DNA of 64,000 nt from Wurfbainia villosa (taxonomy: Eukaryota; Streptophyta; Magnoliopsida; Zingiberales; Zingiberaceae). The DNA lies in the NCBI GenBank assembly GCA_025175895.1, contig JAKLTH010000238.1, positions 1,922,001 to 1,986,000 of the forward strand. The letters run 5' to 3'. Made by a program: the position numbers and the translations under genes. A model generated the notes under the pieces. It did no database searches. It had not been told where the DNA came from and worked only from the letters and a program-made list of their open reading frames with translations. This document shows, one piece after another, positions 33,532 to 44,760 of this stretch (positions are counted from its first letter, which is position 1; the number at the start of each line of letters is the position of its first letter).

Positions 33532-35030
33532 TTTACGCCGCTAGAGGGGGGTGAATAGCGTTGACCGTACGTAGATGGAATTCGTTCGCGTGTTCGTCTC
33601 TACAATTTTGTTAGCGCAGCGGAAACAAAGATAATAAAGCAATAACGAAAATACAAACACACAAACGCAAGGATATAACGTGGTTCGGAACCGAACGATT
33701 CCTACTCCACGGATCGAGCTCTAAAGAGCTCTAGTGATGCACACGCAATCACTAATCAATAATAACTCCTCGGAACAATCCGGAGGTGGAGAAACCTCGT
33801 ACAAGGATTACACTAAGTAATACACAAGATACAAGCAAATACAAGTAAGAAATACAATGCAAGTAAAAGAAAAACAACTTTACAAGAGCTTTGGATTGCT
33901 TGATCTTTGATTGCCTTGAACTAGCTTTGAAGGACTGGAAAGCACCAACTTCCCCCTTCAATTTCGCCCAAGAAAATCGCTGCAAAAACCCTCCTTCCGA
34001 GCTGCTTTTATAACCTGCGTCGGGCTGGATTTCCGCCTATCAGTCGACTGTCATAAGTCACCAGTCGACTGATGCCACTGTTGTCGTGAGACAACGGATC
34101 GATTCACGCTGGAAAAACTCCAACGGATCTCTTGGCGCTGATCGCCAACATTGGCGATCGCCAACATCCGTAGATCGGCCGGCTACGGAGCATTCTGTGC
34201 TCGACACAGAACTAGCAGTCGACTGCCAACCCTTGGCAGTCGACTGCCAGAGCAATTCCAGCTCTAAATTGGCAGTCGAACTCAAGTCGACTCACGTCAG
34301 TCGAACCGGCCATATTGCCAGTCGACTGACAACCTCAAACATGAGGTTTTAACCCAAGTATGGTGCCCCCATACTTGCTAGACCACCCTTAGCCTAGACC
34401 TAAGCCTTCTAGCCACCTCCATCAGCCTCACGCCTCTCGGATCCCTCCAAGTCATCCATGACTTGTTCATCCATCGCGCTAGCCTCCAAGTGCTTCCCTC
34501 GGCTATGTCATGCTAACGGTGTCTACACCGCCAAGGCACATTGGACTTACGCCGCCAAGACTCCGCTTGGACTTTACGCTGCCAAAATCAATCCCCTTGG
34601 ACTTCCAAATGCCAAGACTCAAGCTTGGACTTTCCCTTGCCAACCCATGTTGGACTTTCCATGCCAAGACCCATGCTTGGACTTTCCATTTGCCAAGACC
34701 CATGCTTGGACTTCTCATTTGCCAAGACCCATGCTTGGACTTCTCATGCCAAGTACTCAAGACTTGGACTTTCCCAAATGCCAAGTACCCATGACTTGGA
34801 CTTTCCCATAATCACATGGTCAACCCCTATCAAGGTCTTCCTCGAGTCAAACTCGAGTCCTCAATATAACCCGGGTCAATTGCTCCAACAATCTCCCCAA
34901 CATATTAACCGACATTAATGTCAAACATCAATGCCAAACCACTTTGTCAAATCCCTTTGTCAAACATCAAAACATCACTCGAGTCAAACTCGAGTCTGGT
35001 CAATCGTGACCTGGGCCGATTGCACCAACA
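33532..35030 (-). repeat. B3 3' LTR, 1499 bp
   Basis: TGTT...AACA ends. Contains in minus order: CTCGAG-flanked U3 start, CCAAG/CTTGG minisatellite (34533-34810), palindromes (34030-34330), hairpin GTTGTCGTGAGACAAC (34080-34095), TATA box as TTTTATAACC (34007-34016 on plus), U5 with the CTAGAGGGGGGTGAATAGCG block. Confidence 0.9.
34005..34330 (-). promoter_or_regulatory. B3 LTR promoter: TATA box, hairpin and palindromes
   Basis: On the minus strand GGTTATAAAAGC (34016-34005) lies about 65 bp downstream of the perfect 6-bp-stem hairpin at 34080-34095. Above it lie CAGTCGACTG copies near 34040, 34060, 34217, 34236 and 34319. Confidence 0.55.
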
Positions 35031-36911
35031 ATCTCCCCCTTTTTGATGTTTGACAAAAACCAAACAAATCATCTGATTTAGACCACTAACTCAAATCCCT
35101 TACCAATTATCCCAAATTGGTAAACACTCTCCAAATGTTCTCCCCCAAACATTCTCCCCCTTTTTGACTAACATCAAAAAGGTTTTCTCTCCAAGGAGGT
35201 CAATGTCTCATGTCCCAATGAGATCTTACAATCTCCCCCTTGATCCAAAAATAAATACCTAGGATGCCTACCATCTTCCTAGTGATAAGTCACATATCAC
35301 TCAAAAGAGGCAATCCTATAATCTCTCCCAATTTCCAAATTGGGTATCAAAAACCCATCAATTTTTCCAATTGATGATACTCTCCCAATAACTTTTCCTC
35401 TTCAAGGAGAAAAACACATCCATCATCCCAAGATGGATACCTTCCCCTAAAGGCTTGCTCCCCCTTGATCATTGCACCAACAATGTCCTTGGGAAGCCCC
35501 TAAGCCAATAGGAACTCTAAACCATCAAAATTAAGGTTCTAAGTTCAACATAGAACTTTCACTTACCCTAAATTTGATACTTTGACCTAACACAGCTTCT
35601 AATCCATATCCAATGGATTTTCACCCTTTATAATGCTTCCCAAAGCATATCCTAGGGTTAGGAGTGATTAGGAACCTTTTCCATAGCTGAACACGGGCTA
35701 AACAAACCTTGTTAACCCGAAATCAGACCTGACGATGACTGACAAGATCGATTAATGACCGCCACATAGCCGATCGATAACGAAAATCTCGATTTTCAAC
35801 TATCAGAAATGAATTTTGAAAATTCATAAATAATTATACGTAATTCGAAAAATCGTGAAAATTCAAACGTATAATACTTATGACATATACAATGGGTGAA
35901 AAATATTTGAAAATTATTTTACCCATAAAATAGTGAGTTTGATACAAAACTCAAAACCATTGAAATTTTCAATGTTTTGGCCCTATTTTGTATCAACTCT
36001 ATCAATGGTGATTGCTATCAAAAGATAGAATTCACCAAGGTTTTTCAAAATGATTTTAAAATGTTTTCAAAATCTTATTTTGGATCATATTCCTTGGGCT
36101 CTATGTACTTGACTTGTACACATGCTCTCCCAATGATCCACAACTGAAACAAGATGAGTTTTAGTTCATCTAGATGCAAAAACTATGCACCTTGAACTTA
36201 ACTCATATCCTAGCATCTCACATGTATCTAGAGTGTATAAATACACATACATGTCAATTGGATGTGAGATGTGGGTTTTGTTCTCCCTAAACTAGGGTTT
36301 CATGCATTTTTCTAAGGCAACCCTACTTGATTCCCTTATGAATGGGACTTCAAGTCATGTCATAGTCCTTAATTCAATTTCAACCAAATTGTCTTAAATG
36401 CATGAATGATTATGGCATTTGAAATGTTATAAATAAGCATATGCTCATAATCATGATGTCATGGCATAAGATGAAATCTAAAAACACATGACATTTGAAC
36501 CCTTAATCCTAAACATGAACATGACATATAAAATCATAGAACTAGGCATGATGTCATGACATGACATATGACAATCAAGGCATGGCATATAAAATATATA
36601 GGTATGGTAATACCTAAATTTTAATATTAATTGCCATTAGATACAATTAAATATATTTTGCCATATTAAACTTAATCTCCCTAGTGTGCCAACAACCCAA
36701 AATGGCACACTAACACTCTAAACCCTAATTGTGCCAATTTGATCATTTTTTCAAACTTCACAAGTAATATTGGCACATCCTAAAACTTTTAGGATTATAA
36801 TTCAACCCTATTTCCAAGGTATCCATAACCTTGAAAATAACCTAAAATGTCACCTTTATCATGATTGAGTTAACTACCCATCCACTCAAGGTTGGCACAT
36901 CCTAAACTCAT
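35031..36911 (-). other. B3 non-coding 3' internal region with polypurine tracts
   Basis: Seen on the plus strand as pyrimidine runs CTCCCCCTTTTT near 35031, 35152, 35233 and 35458, i.e. repeated AAAAAGGGGGAG tracts on the element strand, the first abutting the LTR. The remainder is AT-rich and matches the B1/B2 internal region. No gene. Confidence 0.7.
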
Positions 36912-38672
36912 CTAGCGTGAATCAATCACGCTCTTAGGAACCCAAAACCGATTTGAGCTCCTAGGGTTAATTAGATATTCCTTAGGGATAACCTCCCTAG
37001 ATACCTTCCTAATGACCCTCCTAGGCTTGTTAGCCTTGGTCATTTGGGTCTTACCTAGGTCGACTCTAGGGCTAACTCCCCTTGCAACCTTCTTAGTGGT
37101 CACCCTAGGTTTCCTTGAAACCCTAGCCACTAGGCACACCCTTTGGTCAACTCTAGGGATCACCTCCCTATTGACCTTGGTCTTCCTAGACCTAGTTTGT
37201 GTTCCATAGTCTAATGGAACACTATGGTAAGCTACCTTAGGCTTAGGTTTGTGACTCAAACCTTGCTTGCCCTTGGTTGACTTTTGACTCTTAGGTCCTT
37301 GGTGTTGACTTTGACTTTTGGACCTTTGACTTTGACCATTAGACCCTTTAAATTGATTTTGTATATTCCTAAGGGTCTTTTCAAGTTTTTCAAGCCTTGA
37401 CCTCAAGACTTGATTTTCCTTTTCTAATTGCCCAATTTTAGAATTTTGATTTAAATCTTGGGCATTGGACTTCCTAGGCATATGCCTAGTCCATTTTGGG
37501 TTTAGACCTAGGTGCTCTTGCACCTTTCTAATTGTCTCCCTAGGTAAAAATTTTCTAGAGTTATTTGACCTAGGTTTGTCCTTAGATAAGTTGTTTTTAG
37601 GGACATTAGTCCCAAATTTCTTCCTATTATCTAAGTGAATATTTTTAGCTCCTAAACAAAAGTATTTATTTCTATTAGCATGCTTTTCATGGCAAATTGC
37701 TAGGGAATTAAAATTTCTAGCATGCCTTTGACTTTTAAAATTGGAAGATGCATTATTAAAATATACCTTAGGGTTAGCTATAGAAGCTCCCCCTACTGGT
37801 GATGCTCCTCCTTGCCTCTTCTTCTTCCCCCTAGGGAATTGACTCCGATAATGCCCCTTTGAATTGCACTTGAAGCATATGATGTGCTCCTTGCCTTTAG
37901 GTGTTGGGGAACCGGCATCCTTGACCTTTGGTGCCAGTGGAGCTTTCCTAATCTTCTTTGGGCACTTGCTCTTATAGTTCCCAAATTCTCTACACTCAAA
38001 ACACATAATATTATTTTTATTTGAAATTAAAGTGTTTGAGTTACCTAGGTTAGTGGTGGAAGGTGTTGGAATTGAAACTTCTTCATCTTGACCGGATGTG
38101 GAAGCTTCTTCTTGATGCTTCGGTGTTGAGGAAACTCTAATCTCCTCCTCAATCCTGGAAGTGGATGTTTCTTCTACTTCCTCCACCTCTTCCGATCCAG
38201 ATGTTGATTCCCTATCAACCTCCGAATCCTCAAGCTCTTTGGATGAAGATGTACTTGCTTCTTTTTGAGCTTGAGAGGATGAGCACTCTTCGGTCTTTTC
38301 CTCTTGGACCGGTGGTGAGCCTTCATGATATTTTGCCACTTGACTCCAAAGCTCTTTGGCATCCTTGTACTCACCTAGCTCACACATAATTTTATTAGGA
38401 ATCAAATCAACCAAGAATTTAATTACCTTCGTATTCTTTTCGAACTCTTGGATTTGTTCCTCGGTCCACTTCTTCATCTTGAGAATTCCTCCCTTGGGCC
38501 CTTTTGGATATTGAAATCCCTCCATCAAAATGCCCCACTCTTCAAAGTCCTTCATCATCAAGAATTCTTCAATCCTCACCTTCCATTGATTGAATCCTTC
38601 TTGTCCATAGAAGGTATAAGGGATAGGTGTGTTGATATCCCATCCAAGCTTGTCTTGGAATTCCATCTTCAC
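36912..38672 (-). CDS. gag: Family B gag polyprotein, uninterrupted, 586 aa
   Basis: Probable nucleocapsid protein of the non-autonomous element. Residues 8-118 resemble the first half of Copia gag (GWDINTPIPYTFYGQEG, WKVRIEEFLMM, ELWSQVAKYHEG), but the second half of the capsid domain present in family A is absent. Residues 119-205 are Glu/Ser/Thr-rich. Two CCHC knuckles follow, each missing one ligand: residues 224-237 (CFECREFGNYKSKC, His to Asn) and 266-279 (CFKCNSKGHYRSQF, last Cys to Phe). A basic tail contains a Leu-heptad helix (about 415-445) and ends with PKEYLINP and FWVPKS. The ATG lies about 50 bases from the primer site. The long open frame amid decayed elements suggests youth or selection. 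Confidence 0.8.
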   Translation of the reverse strand: MKMEFQDKLGWDINTPIPYTFYGQEGFNQWKVRIEEFLMMKDFEEWGILMEGFQYPKGPKGGILKMKKWTEEQIQEFEKNTKVIKFLVDLIPNKIMCELGEYKDAKELWSQVAKYHEGSPPVQEEKTEECSSSQAQKEASTSSSKELEDSEVDRESTSGSEEVEEVEETSTSRIEEEIRVSSTPKHQEEASTSGQDEEVSIPTPSTTNLGNSNTLISNKNNIMCFECREFGNYKSKCPKKIRKAPLAPKVKDAGSPTPKGKEHIICFKCNSKGHYRSQFPRGKKKRQGGASPVGGASIANPKVYFNNASSNFKSQRHARNFNSLAICHEKHANRNKYFCLGAKNIHLDNRKKFGTNVPKNNLSKDKPRSNNSRKFLPRETIRKVQEHLGLNPKWTRHMPRKSNAQDLNQNSKIGQLEKENQVLRSRLEKLEKTLRNIQNQFKGSNGQSQRSKSQSQHQGPKSQKSTKGKQGLSHKPKPKVAYHSVPLDYGTQTRSRKTKVNREVIPRVDQRVCLVARVSRKPRVTTKKVARGVSPRVDLGKTQMTKANKPRRVIRKVSREVIPKEYLINPRSSNRFWVPKSVIDSR

Positions 38673-38722
38673 CCTCTAGCTTCTTTGTCCTAGCTCCCGG
38701 CGATTAGTCCGTAGAAGAGCAA

Positions 38723-38740
38723 CCTTGCTCTGATACCACT
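38723..38740 (-). other. B3 primer binding site
   Basis: On the minus strand AGTGGTATCAGAGCAAGG, adjacent to the 5' LTR end; complementary to initiator tRNA-Met. Confidence 0.8.
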
Positions 38741-40261
38741 TGTTGGAGATTTTACGCCGCTAGAGGGGGGGTGAATAGCGTTGACCGTACGTAGATGAAA
38801 TTCGCTCGTGTATTCGTCTCTACAATTTCGTTAGCGCAGCGGAAACAAAGATAATAAAGCAATAACGAAAACACAAACACACAAACACAATGATATAACG
38901 TGGTTCGGAACCGAACGGTTCCTACTCCACGGATCGAGCTCTAAAGAGCTCTAGTGATGCACACGCAATCACTAATCAATAATAACTCCTTCTCGGAACA
39001 ATCCGGAGGTGGAGAAACCTCGTACAAGGATTACACTAAGTAATACACAAGATACAAGCAAATACAAGTAAGAAATACAATGCAAGTAAAGGAAAAACAA
39101 CTTTACAAGAGCTTTGGATTGCTTGATCTTTGATTGCCTTGAACTAGCTTTGAAGGACTGGAAAGCACCAACTTCCCCCTTCAATTTTGCCCAAGAAAAT
39201 CGCTGCAAAAACCCTCCTTCCGAGCTGCTTTTATAACCTGCGTCGGGCTGGATTTCCACCAATCAGTCGACTGCCATAAGTCACCAGTCGACTGATGCCA
39301 CTGTTGTCGTGAGACAACGGATCGATCCACGCTGGAAAAACTCCAACGGATCTCTTGGCATCCGATCGCTAACATTGCGCCGATCGCATCAAGATCCGTA
39401 GTCGATTGGCTCCACACGTGAGCATTCTCGCGCTCGACATTAGAACTAGCGATCGCCGAGCAATTCCAGCTCTAAATTGGCAGTCGAACTCAAGTCGACT
39501 AACGTCAGTCGAACCGGCCATATTGCCAGTCGACTGACAACCTCAAACATGAGGTTTTAACCCAAATATGGTGCCCCCATACTTGCTAGACCACCCTTAG
39601 CCTAGACCTAAGCCTTCTAGCCACCTCCATCAACCTCACGCCTCTCGGATCCCTCCAAGTCATCCATGACTTGTTCATCCATCGCGCTAGCCTCCAGGTG
39701 CTTCCCTCGGCTATGTCATGCTAACGGTGTCTACACCGCCAAGGCACATTGGACTTACGCCGCCAAGACTCCGCTTGGACTTTACGCTGCCAAAATCAAT
39801 CCCCTTGGACTTCCAAATGCCAAGACTCAAGCTTGGACTTTCCCTTGCCAACCCATGTTGGACTTTCTATGCCAAGACCCATGCTTGGACTTTCCATTTG
39901 CCAAGACCCATGCTTGGACTTCTCATTTGCCAAGACCCATGCTTGGACTTCTCATGCCAAGTACTCAAGACTTGGACTTTCCCAAATGCCAAGTACCCAT
40001 GACTTGGACTTTTCCATAATCATATGGTCAACCCCAGTCAACCATCAAGGTCTTCCTCGAGTCAAACTCGAGTCCGGTCAAACATGACCCGGGTCGATTG
40101 CTCCAACAATCTCCCCAACATATTAACCGACATTAATGTCAAACATCAATGCCAAACCACTTTGTCAAATTCCTTTGTCAAATCCCTTTGTCAAACATCA
40201 AAACATCACTCGAGTCAAACTCGAGTCTGGTCAATCGTGACCTGGGCCGATTGCACCAACA
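38741..40261 (-). repeat. B3 5' LTR, 1521 bp
   Basis: Pairs with 33532-35030. About 100 bp at 39360-39460 is very unlike the other LTR: CGATCG words replace CAGTCGACTG palindromes there, while both sides are nearly identical. It also has an additional TTTGTCAAAT unit near 40165. Confidence 0.9.
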
Positions 40262-41063
40262 ATAAGGAAATTTTGTACATGTCATAATTGTATGTAATGT
40301 AATTGCATTAAGATGCATATCATTATATCATGTGTGTCGTAACATGTAGATGCATTAGATGCACTTATGTATGTCATGTAGATAATAGTTATTTGCATGA
40401 AAAGAATGATGAGATCACAAAACCTTTATACAATATTAAAGCCTACACCTTCCATTAATATGGTTAGAACCAGAGTCCCGTGTCTTGTTTGGGTTGTTGG
40501 ACTCTCTCCAAGTCCAGCTCGAACCTGAACATGTCCAAACCATTAGAATAGTTTATTACTAATATGGTAAGAGTCAGACGTTAATCATTAGTTTGGGTTG
40601 TTGGACTCTCTTCAAGCCTGGCTAATTGATTGAATGTGCTCTAACCATATTAAAACTATTTTACGATTAATGGGTTGGCTTTAACTTGGAGCATCGGCTT
40701 GTTGGACTCTCTCCAAGGTCAATGTGAAGGGAGGTGAAGTTGGGTGCTATGCATATGATGCATACTTGTTAATGTATTAACAACCCAATGTATGTGTGAA
40801 CATTCAATTAGTTGATAGCACATTGTGATAGTTGTATATATGTGATATGTAATTGGTATACTTGATACCTACCATCGTAGCTAAGAATGACTTGTTGGAC
40901 TCTCTCTAAGGTCATTCTTATCTATGTTAGAGGACCTAAGATCTCTCGAATTGATGTTGAAGGTTTTTAATTTCGAAAAATAAATGGGATTTATAAATGT
41001 ATGTTGATGCATTTTAAAATTATTTTCTCATATATGCTCGATTTATATTTCTAGGCTAATCGC

Positions 41064-41744
41064 TTGATCATGATGTCTTTGAATTTGCACTCTATTTTGG
41101 ATTCAAATAAATTGACTGGGCCAAACTTCTTGGACTATCTTAGAAATCTGAGAATTGTTTTCAAGACTGAAAAGCTTGCGTATGTCCTCGAAGCGCCTCT
41201 TCCTGCCCGTCCTAGTGATGATGCAACTCCGGATCAATTGTTGGCCCATCAGAAACATGTGAGTGATTCTGAACTAGTGAGTTGCATCATGCTAGTAGTG
41301 ATGGTACCTGAGCTACGGAAGCAGCATGAGCATATGGATGCTCATACCATAGTCTTTCATCTTTATGAGTTGTTTGATGAGTAAATGAGATCCGAAAGGT
41401 TCAAAGTCTCCAAGCTCCTCTTCACCTCTGAGATGCAAAAAGATTCATTTGTGGTACTGCTCAACATTCTAAAGACTGTGGAGCCTTCTGTGAAGCATGA
41501 GCAAGGGACGATGTTGTTAGTTGATTCCTCAAAGAAAGGTTCTAAGAGGAAGTCAAAGGAACAGTAGAAGGGAAAGAAGTACAAGGCAGAACCAGCTCAA
41601 AAGGGCACTTGCCATCATTGTGGCAAGAAGGGTCATTGGCGAAGAAACTACAAGATTTATCTTGAGTCCGTGAAGAAGAATAAGGCATCTAATGCCCCAT
41701 CTTCTTCAAATTCTTCGTTATTGATTGTCATTCTATTTCCTTAG
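41064..41744 (+). pseudogene. gag: Copia gag, broken
   Basis: Starts MIMMSLNLHSILDSNKLTG; the UBN2-type capsid region LDYLRNLRIVFKTEKLAYVL is clear (residues 15-50). A stop at 41382 interrupts it and an in-frame second segment runs 41385-41567. The zinc knuckle at 41610-41651 reads CHHCGKKGHWRRNY, so its final Cys is lost. It cannot make a full gag. Confidence 0.8.
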
Positions 41745-42850
41745 ACACTTGGATATTGGATATCGGGTGTGGTTCACATATATATAATAACATACATGGG
41801 ATAAGGAATAGAAGAAGACTCGTCAAGGGAGAGTCAAATTTATGTATTGGGAATGGAGTAAAGGTTGCTGCACTCGCCATCGGAACGTATTTGTTGAAAT
41901 TCCCTATAGGACTTGTCTTAGAACTGGACAATTTCTTTTATGTTCCTTCGTTGATAAAGAACATCATTTCTATTTCTTGTTTAAATAGAAATAGGTACCA
42001 TTTAACTTTTTAGTAATAATTGTTGTTACATAACTTTTAATGACGTTCTTTATGGGACTGGAACTTTAAGCAATGGTATTTATACGTTGGATGTATCTAG
42101 TGACATTCTCAATATTGAAGCGAGCAACAAGCATGCTCGAAAAGATAATCAATTAAACTCCTATATGTGGCATTGTTGTCTTGGCCATGTGAGCAAGAAA
42201 TGTATGTCCGAATTACACCGATGTAGAATTCTGAAATCGTTTGAATTAGATTCATATGATATATGTGAATCATGCTTAAAGGGTAAGATGACCAAGTTAC
42301 CTTTTACTGGAAAAGATGAATTGGTGGGAGAGTTGCTTGATCTAATATATACTGATGTATACGGACCTATGTTAACTCAAGCTCTAAGAGGTTATAGCTA
42401 CTTCATTATCTTCACCGATGATCACTCACGGTTTGGGTATGTGTTCTTAATGAAACACAAGTCTAAAGCCTTTGAAAGGTTCAAAGAATTCAGAAATGAA
42501 GTAGAGAAACAACTTGGCAAGAGTATTAAAATACTTCGATAGGATCGAGATGGTGAATACTTGAGTCAAAAGTTTCTAGATTATCTAAGGGACAATGATA
42601 TATTGTCTCAATGAATTCCGCCATATACACCACAACTGAATGGTGTATCTGAGAGGCGAAATCAAACCTTGTTGGATATGGTTAGGTCGATGATGAATCA
42701 TGCGAATCTTCCCAAGTCATTTTGGGATTATGCACTTCAGACTGCTGTTTACTTACTAAACAGAGTTCCGACCAAGGTAGTCTCTACTACTCCATATGAG
42801 ATATGAAATAGTAAGAAACCTCATTTATCTTACTTGAAGATATAGGGTTG
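41745..42850 (+). pseudogene. pol: Copia protease and integrase, broken
   Basis: The protease active-site region WILDIGCGSHI (41750-41782) has the catalytic DTG changed to DIG. The GAG-pre-integrase/zinc region WHCCLGHVSKKCM ... CESCLKGK (42165-42285) is followed by the integrase core. First catalytic Asp is in IYTDVYGPM (about 42350), second in the TDDHSRFG region (about 42415), Glu in LNGVSERRNQ (about 42645). Stops occur at 42013, 42541, 42612, 42805 and 42844. It would catalyse polyprotein cleavage and DNA integration; this copy is dead. Confidence 0.8.
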
Positions 42851-44746
42851 TCCTGCTTATGTGAAGCGGACTGTATCAGATAAACTGGATCTTAAATCTG
42901 ATAAATATCTATTTTTTGGATACCCTAAGGAAACGAGGGATTACCAATTCTATCATCATATGGAACAAAAAGTGTTTGTTTCAAAGCATGTTGTGTTTCT
43001 AGAAAAAGAGTTTCTCCTGCAAGAAAACAGTGGAAGTGTCATTGAACTTGAAGAGGTTCAAGAGACTCCAATAGATATTGATGAGATATCTGGTCAAGCA
43101 CCTCAACTGATAACTCATAGTGATGAGACATTGACTGAACCTATTGTGACACCAAATCTTCGTAGATCTAGTAGGACACACAATATTTCTGAAAGATATG
43201 GATTTTTTGTAAGCGAATCGAACAACGTGTTACTCATTGACGATGAGGAGCCTACCAGTTATGAAGAAGTTCTGAAAAGTTCAGAAAAGGACAAATGGCT
43301 TGAAGCCATGAAGTCAGAAATGAATTTCATGTATGAAAATCAAATTTGGAACTTGGTGGACCCACTTGAAGGCATTAAGCCTATAGGGTATAAGTGGGTT
43401 TTCAAGAAGAAAATTGACATGGATAGTAATTTGATTACCTATAAGGCTAGATTAGTGGTGAAAGGCTATCATCAAAAGTAAGGTGTTGATTATGACGAGA
43501 CCTATTCACCAGTAGCTATGCTTAAATCCATCCGGATGCTCCTGGCCATAACGACTCATTATGATTATGAGATATGACAAATGAATGTGAAAATGGCTTT
43601 CCTTAATGGAAACCTATTCGAGGACATGTATATGATACTGTCTAAGGGTTTCACATCGGTTGATAAAACCAAGGTATGCAAACTTTGACAGTCCGTATAT
43701 GGATTGAAGCAAGCATCCAGGAGCTAGAATATCCGTTTTGATGAGGCAATCAAAAGGTTTGATTTCTCACAAAAATCCGAATGAACCTTGTGTGTACAAG
43801 AAGGTTAGTGGGAGTGCAGTCGTGTTCCTAGTATTGTATGTCGATGACATATTACTTATAGGAAACGATGTTTCTATCTTACAGTCAGTTAAAATTTGAT
43901 TATCCAAAACATTCTTCATGAAAGACCTAGGAGAAGCGACTTACATCCTCGAGATCAAGATCTATAGAGATAGATTGAAACAGTTGCTTGGTCTTTCACA
44001 GTCTACATATATAGACCGAGTGCTAAAGAGGTTTAGCATATCGGAATCCAAGAAAGGTTTCCTTTCCATCAGGCATGGGATACACTTTTCAAAGTCTATG
44101 TTTCCGCGCACAGAAGACGAGAGGATTTGCATGAGTAAGATTCCCTATGCATCTGCAATAGGATCTATCATGTATGTTATGTTATATACAAGGCTCGATG
44201 TATCGTATGCTATGAGTGTCATGAGAAGATACCAATTTGATCCAGGAATGGATCATTGGGCGGTTGTTAAGACAATCCTTAAGTACTTAAGAAGAACTAA
44301 GAATGTGTTCCTAATATATGGAGAGGGTGATATGGTAATACATAGGTATATAGATGTCAGTTTTCAGACAAACAGGAATGATTCCAAATCTCAGTCTGAG
44401 TACATATTCACCTTGAATGGAGACGAAATAAGTTAGAAATGTTTCAAGCAAGACACTATAGTGGATTTTACCACTGAGGCAGAATACATTGCAACTTCGA
44501 AAGAAGCAAAGGCAGCAGTTTGGATCAAGTTCATCTCTGAACTTGATGTGGTCTCATCAACGATCCAAACATATATTTTGTCGCTATCATTTGATCAGAG
44601 AGATCATCAGTAGGAAAGAAATACAAATCGAGAAGATTCCCACTGAAAGAAACTTAACGGATCCTTTAACTAAGGTCTTACCTCAAAGAAAGTTTGAGGG
44701 TCATGTTAGAGTTTATGGTATTGGATACCGTGGCAATTGGTATTAG
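42851..44746 (+). pseudogene. pol: Copia reverse transcriptase and RNase H, broken
   Basis: A connecting segment (SRTHNISERYGFF) leads into the RT domain: WLEAMKSEMNFMYENQIWNLV, KWVFKKKIDMD, then a stop at 43479. The catalytic YVDD lies at 43837-43848 (YVDDILLIGND). RNase H pieces include SIMYVMLYTRLDVSYAMSVM, the HYIDVSFQT-like segment and TEAEYIATSKEAKAAVWI (44475-44530). At least eight stops or frameshifts. The order protease, integrase, RT, RNase H is diagnostic of Copia; wording of the RNase H region suggests the Tork lineage. Confidence 0.8.
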
Positions 44747-44760
44747 GCCAAGTGGGAGCT

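Larger units (their letters stand above)
33532..40261 (-). mobile_element. Family B copy 3 (B3): complete gag-only LTR element
   Basis: 6730 bp flanked by perfect ATAAG duplications (33527-33531 and 40262-40266). On the minus strand: 5' LTR 40261-38741, primer site 38740-38723 (AGTGGTATCAGAGCAAGG), one 586-codon gag (38672-36912), about 1.9 kb non-coding with repeated polypurine tracts, 3' LTR 35030-33532. LTRs are about 95% alike outside one patch. There is no pol. It is the reference copy for family B and the best candidate for recent activity, inserted into the Copia leader. Confidence 0.9.

Noticed and set aside
34458..34918. Overlapping open frames in all three phases (Leu/Pro/Trp-rich), also at 39666-40087, 31821-32259 and 46960-47265
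   Set aside because: They are translations of the CCAAG/CTTGG minisatellite in LTRs; open in several frames because the repeat lacks stops, not because it codes.
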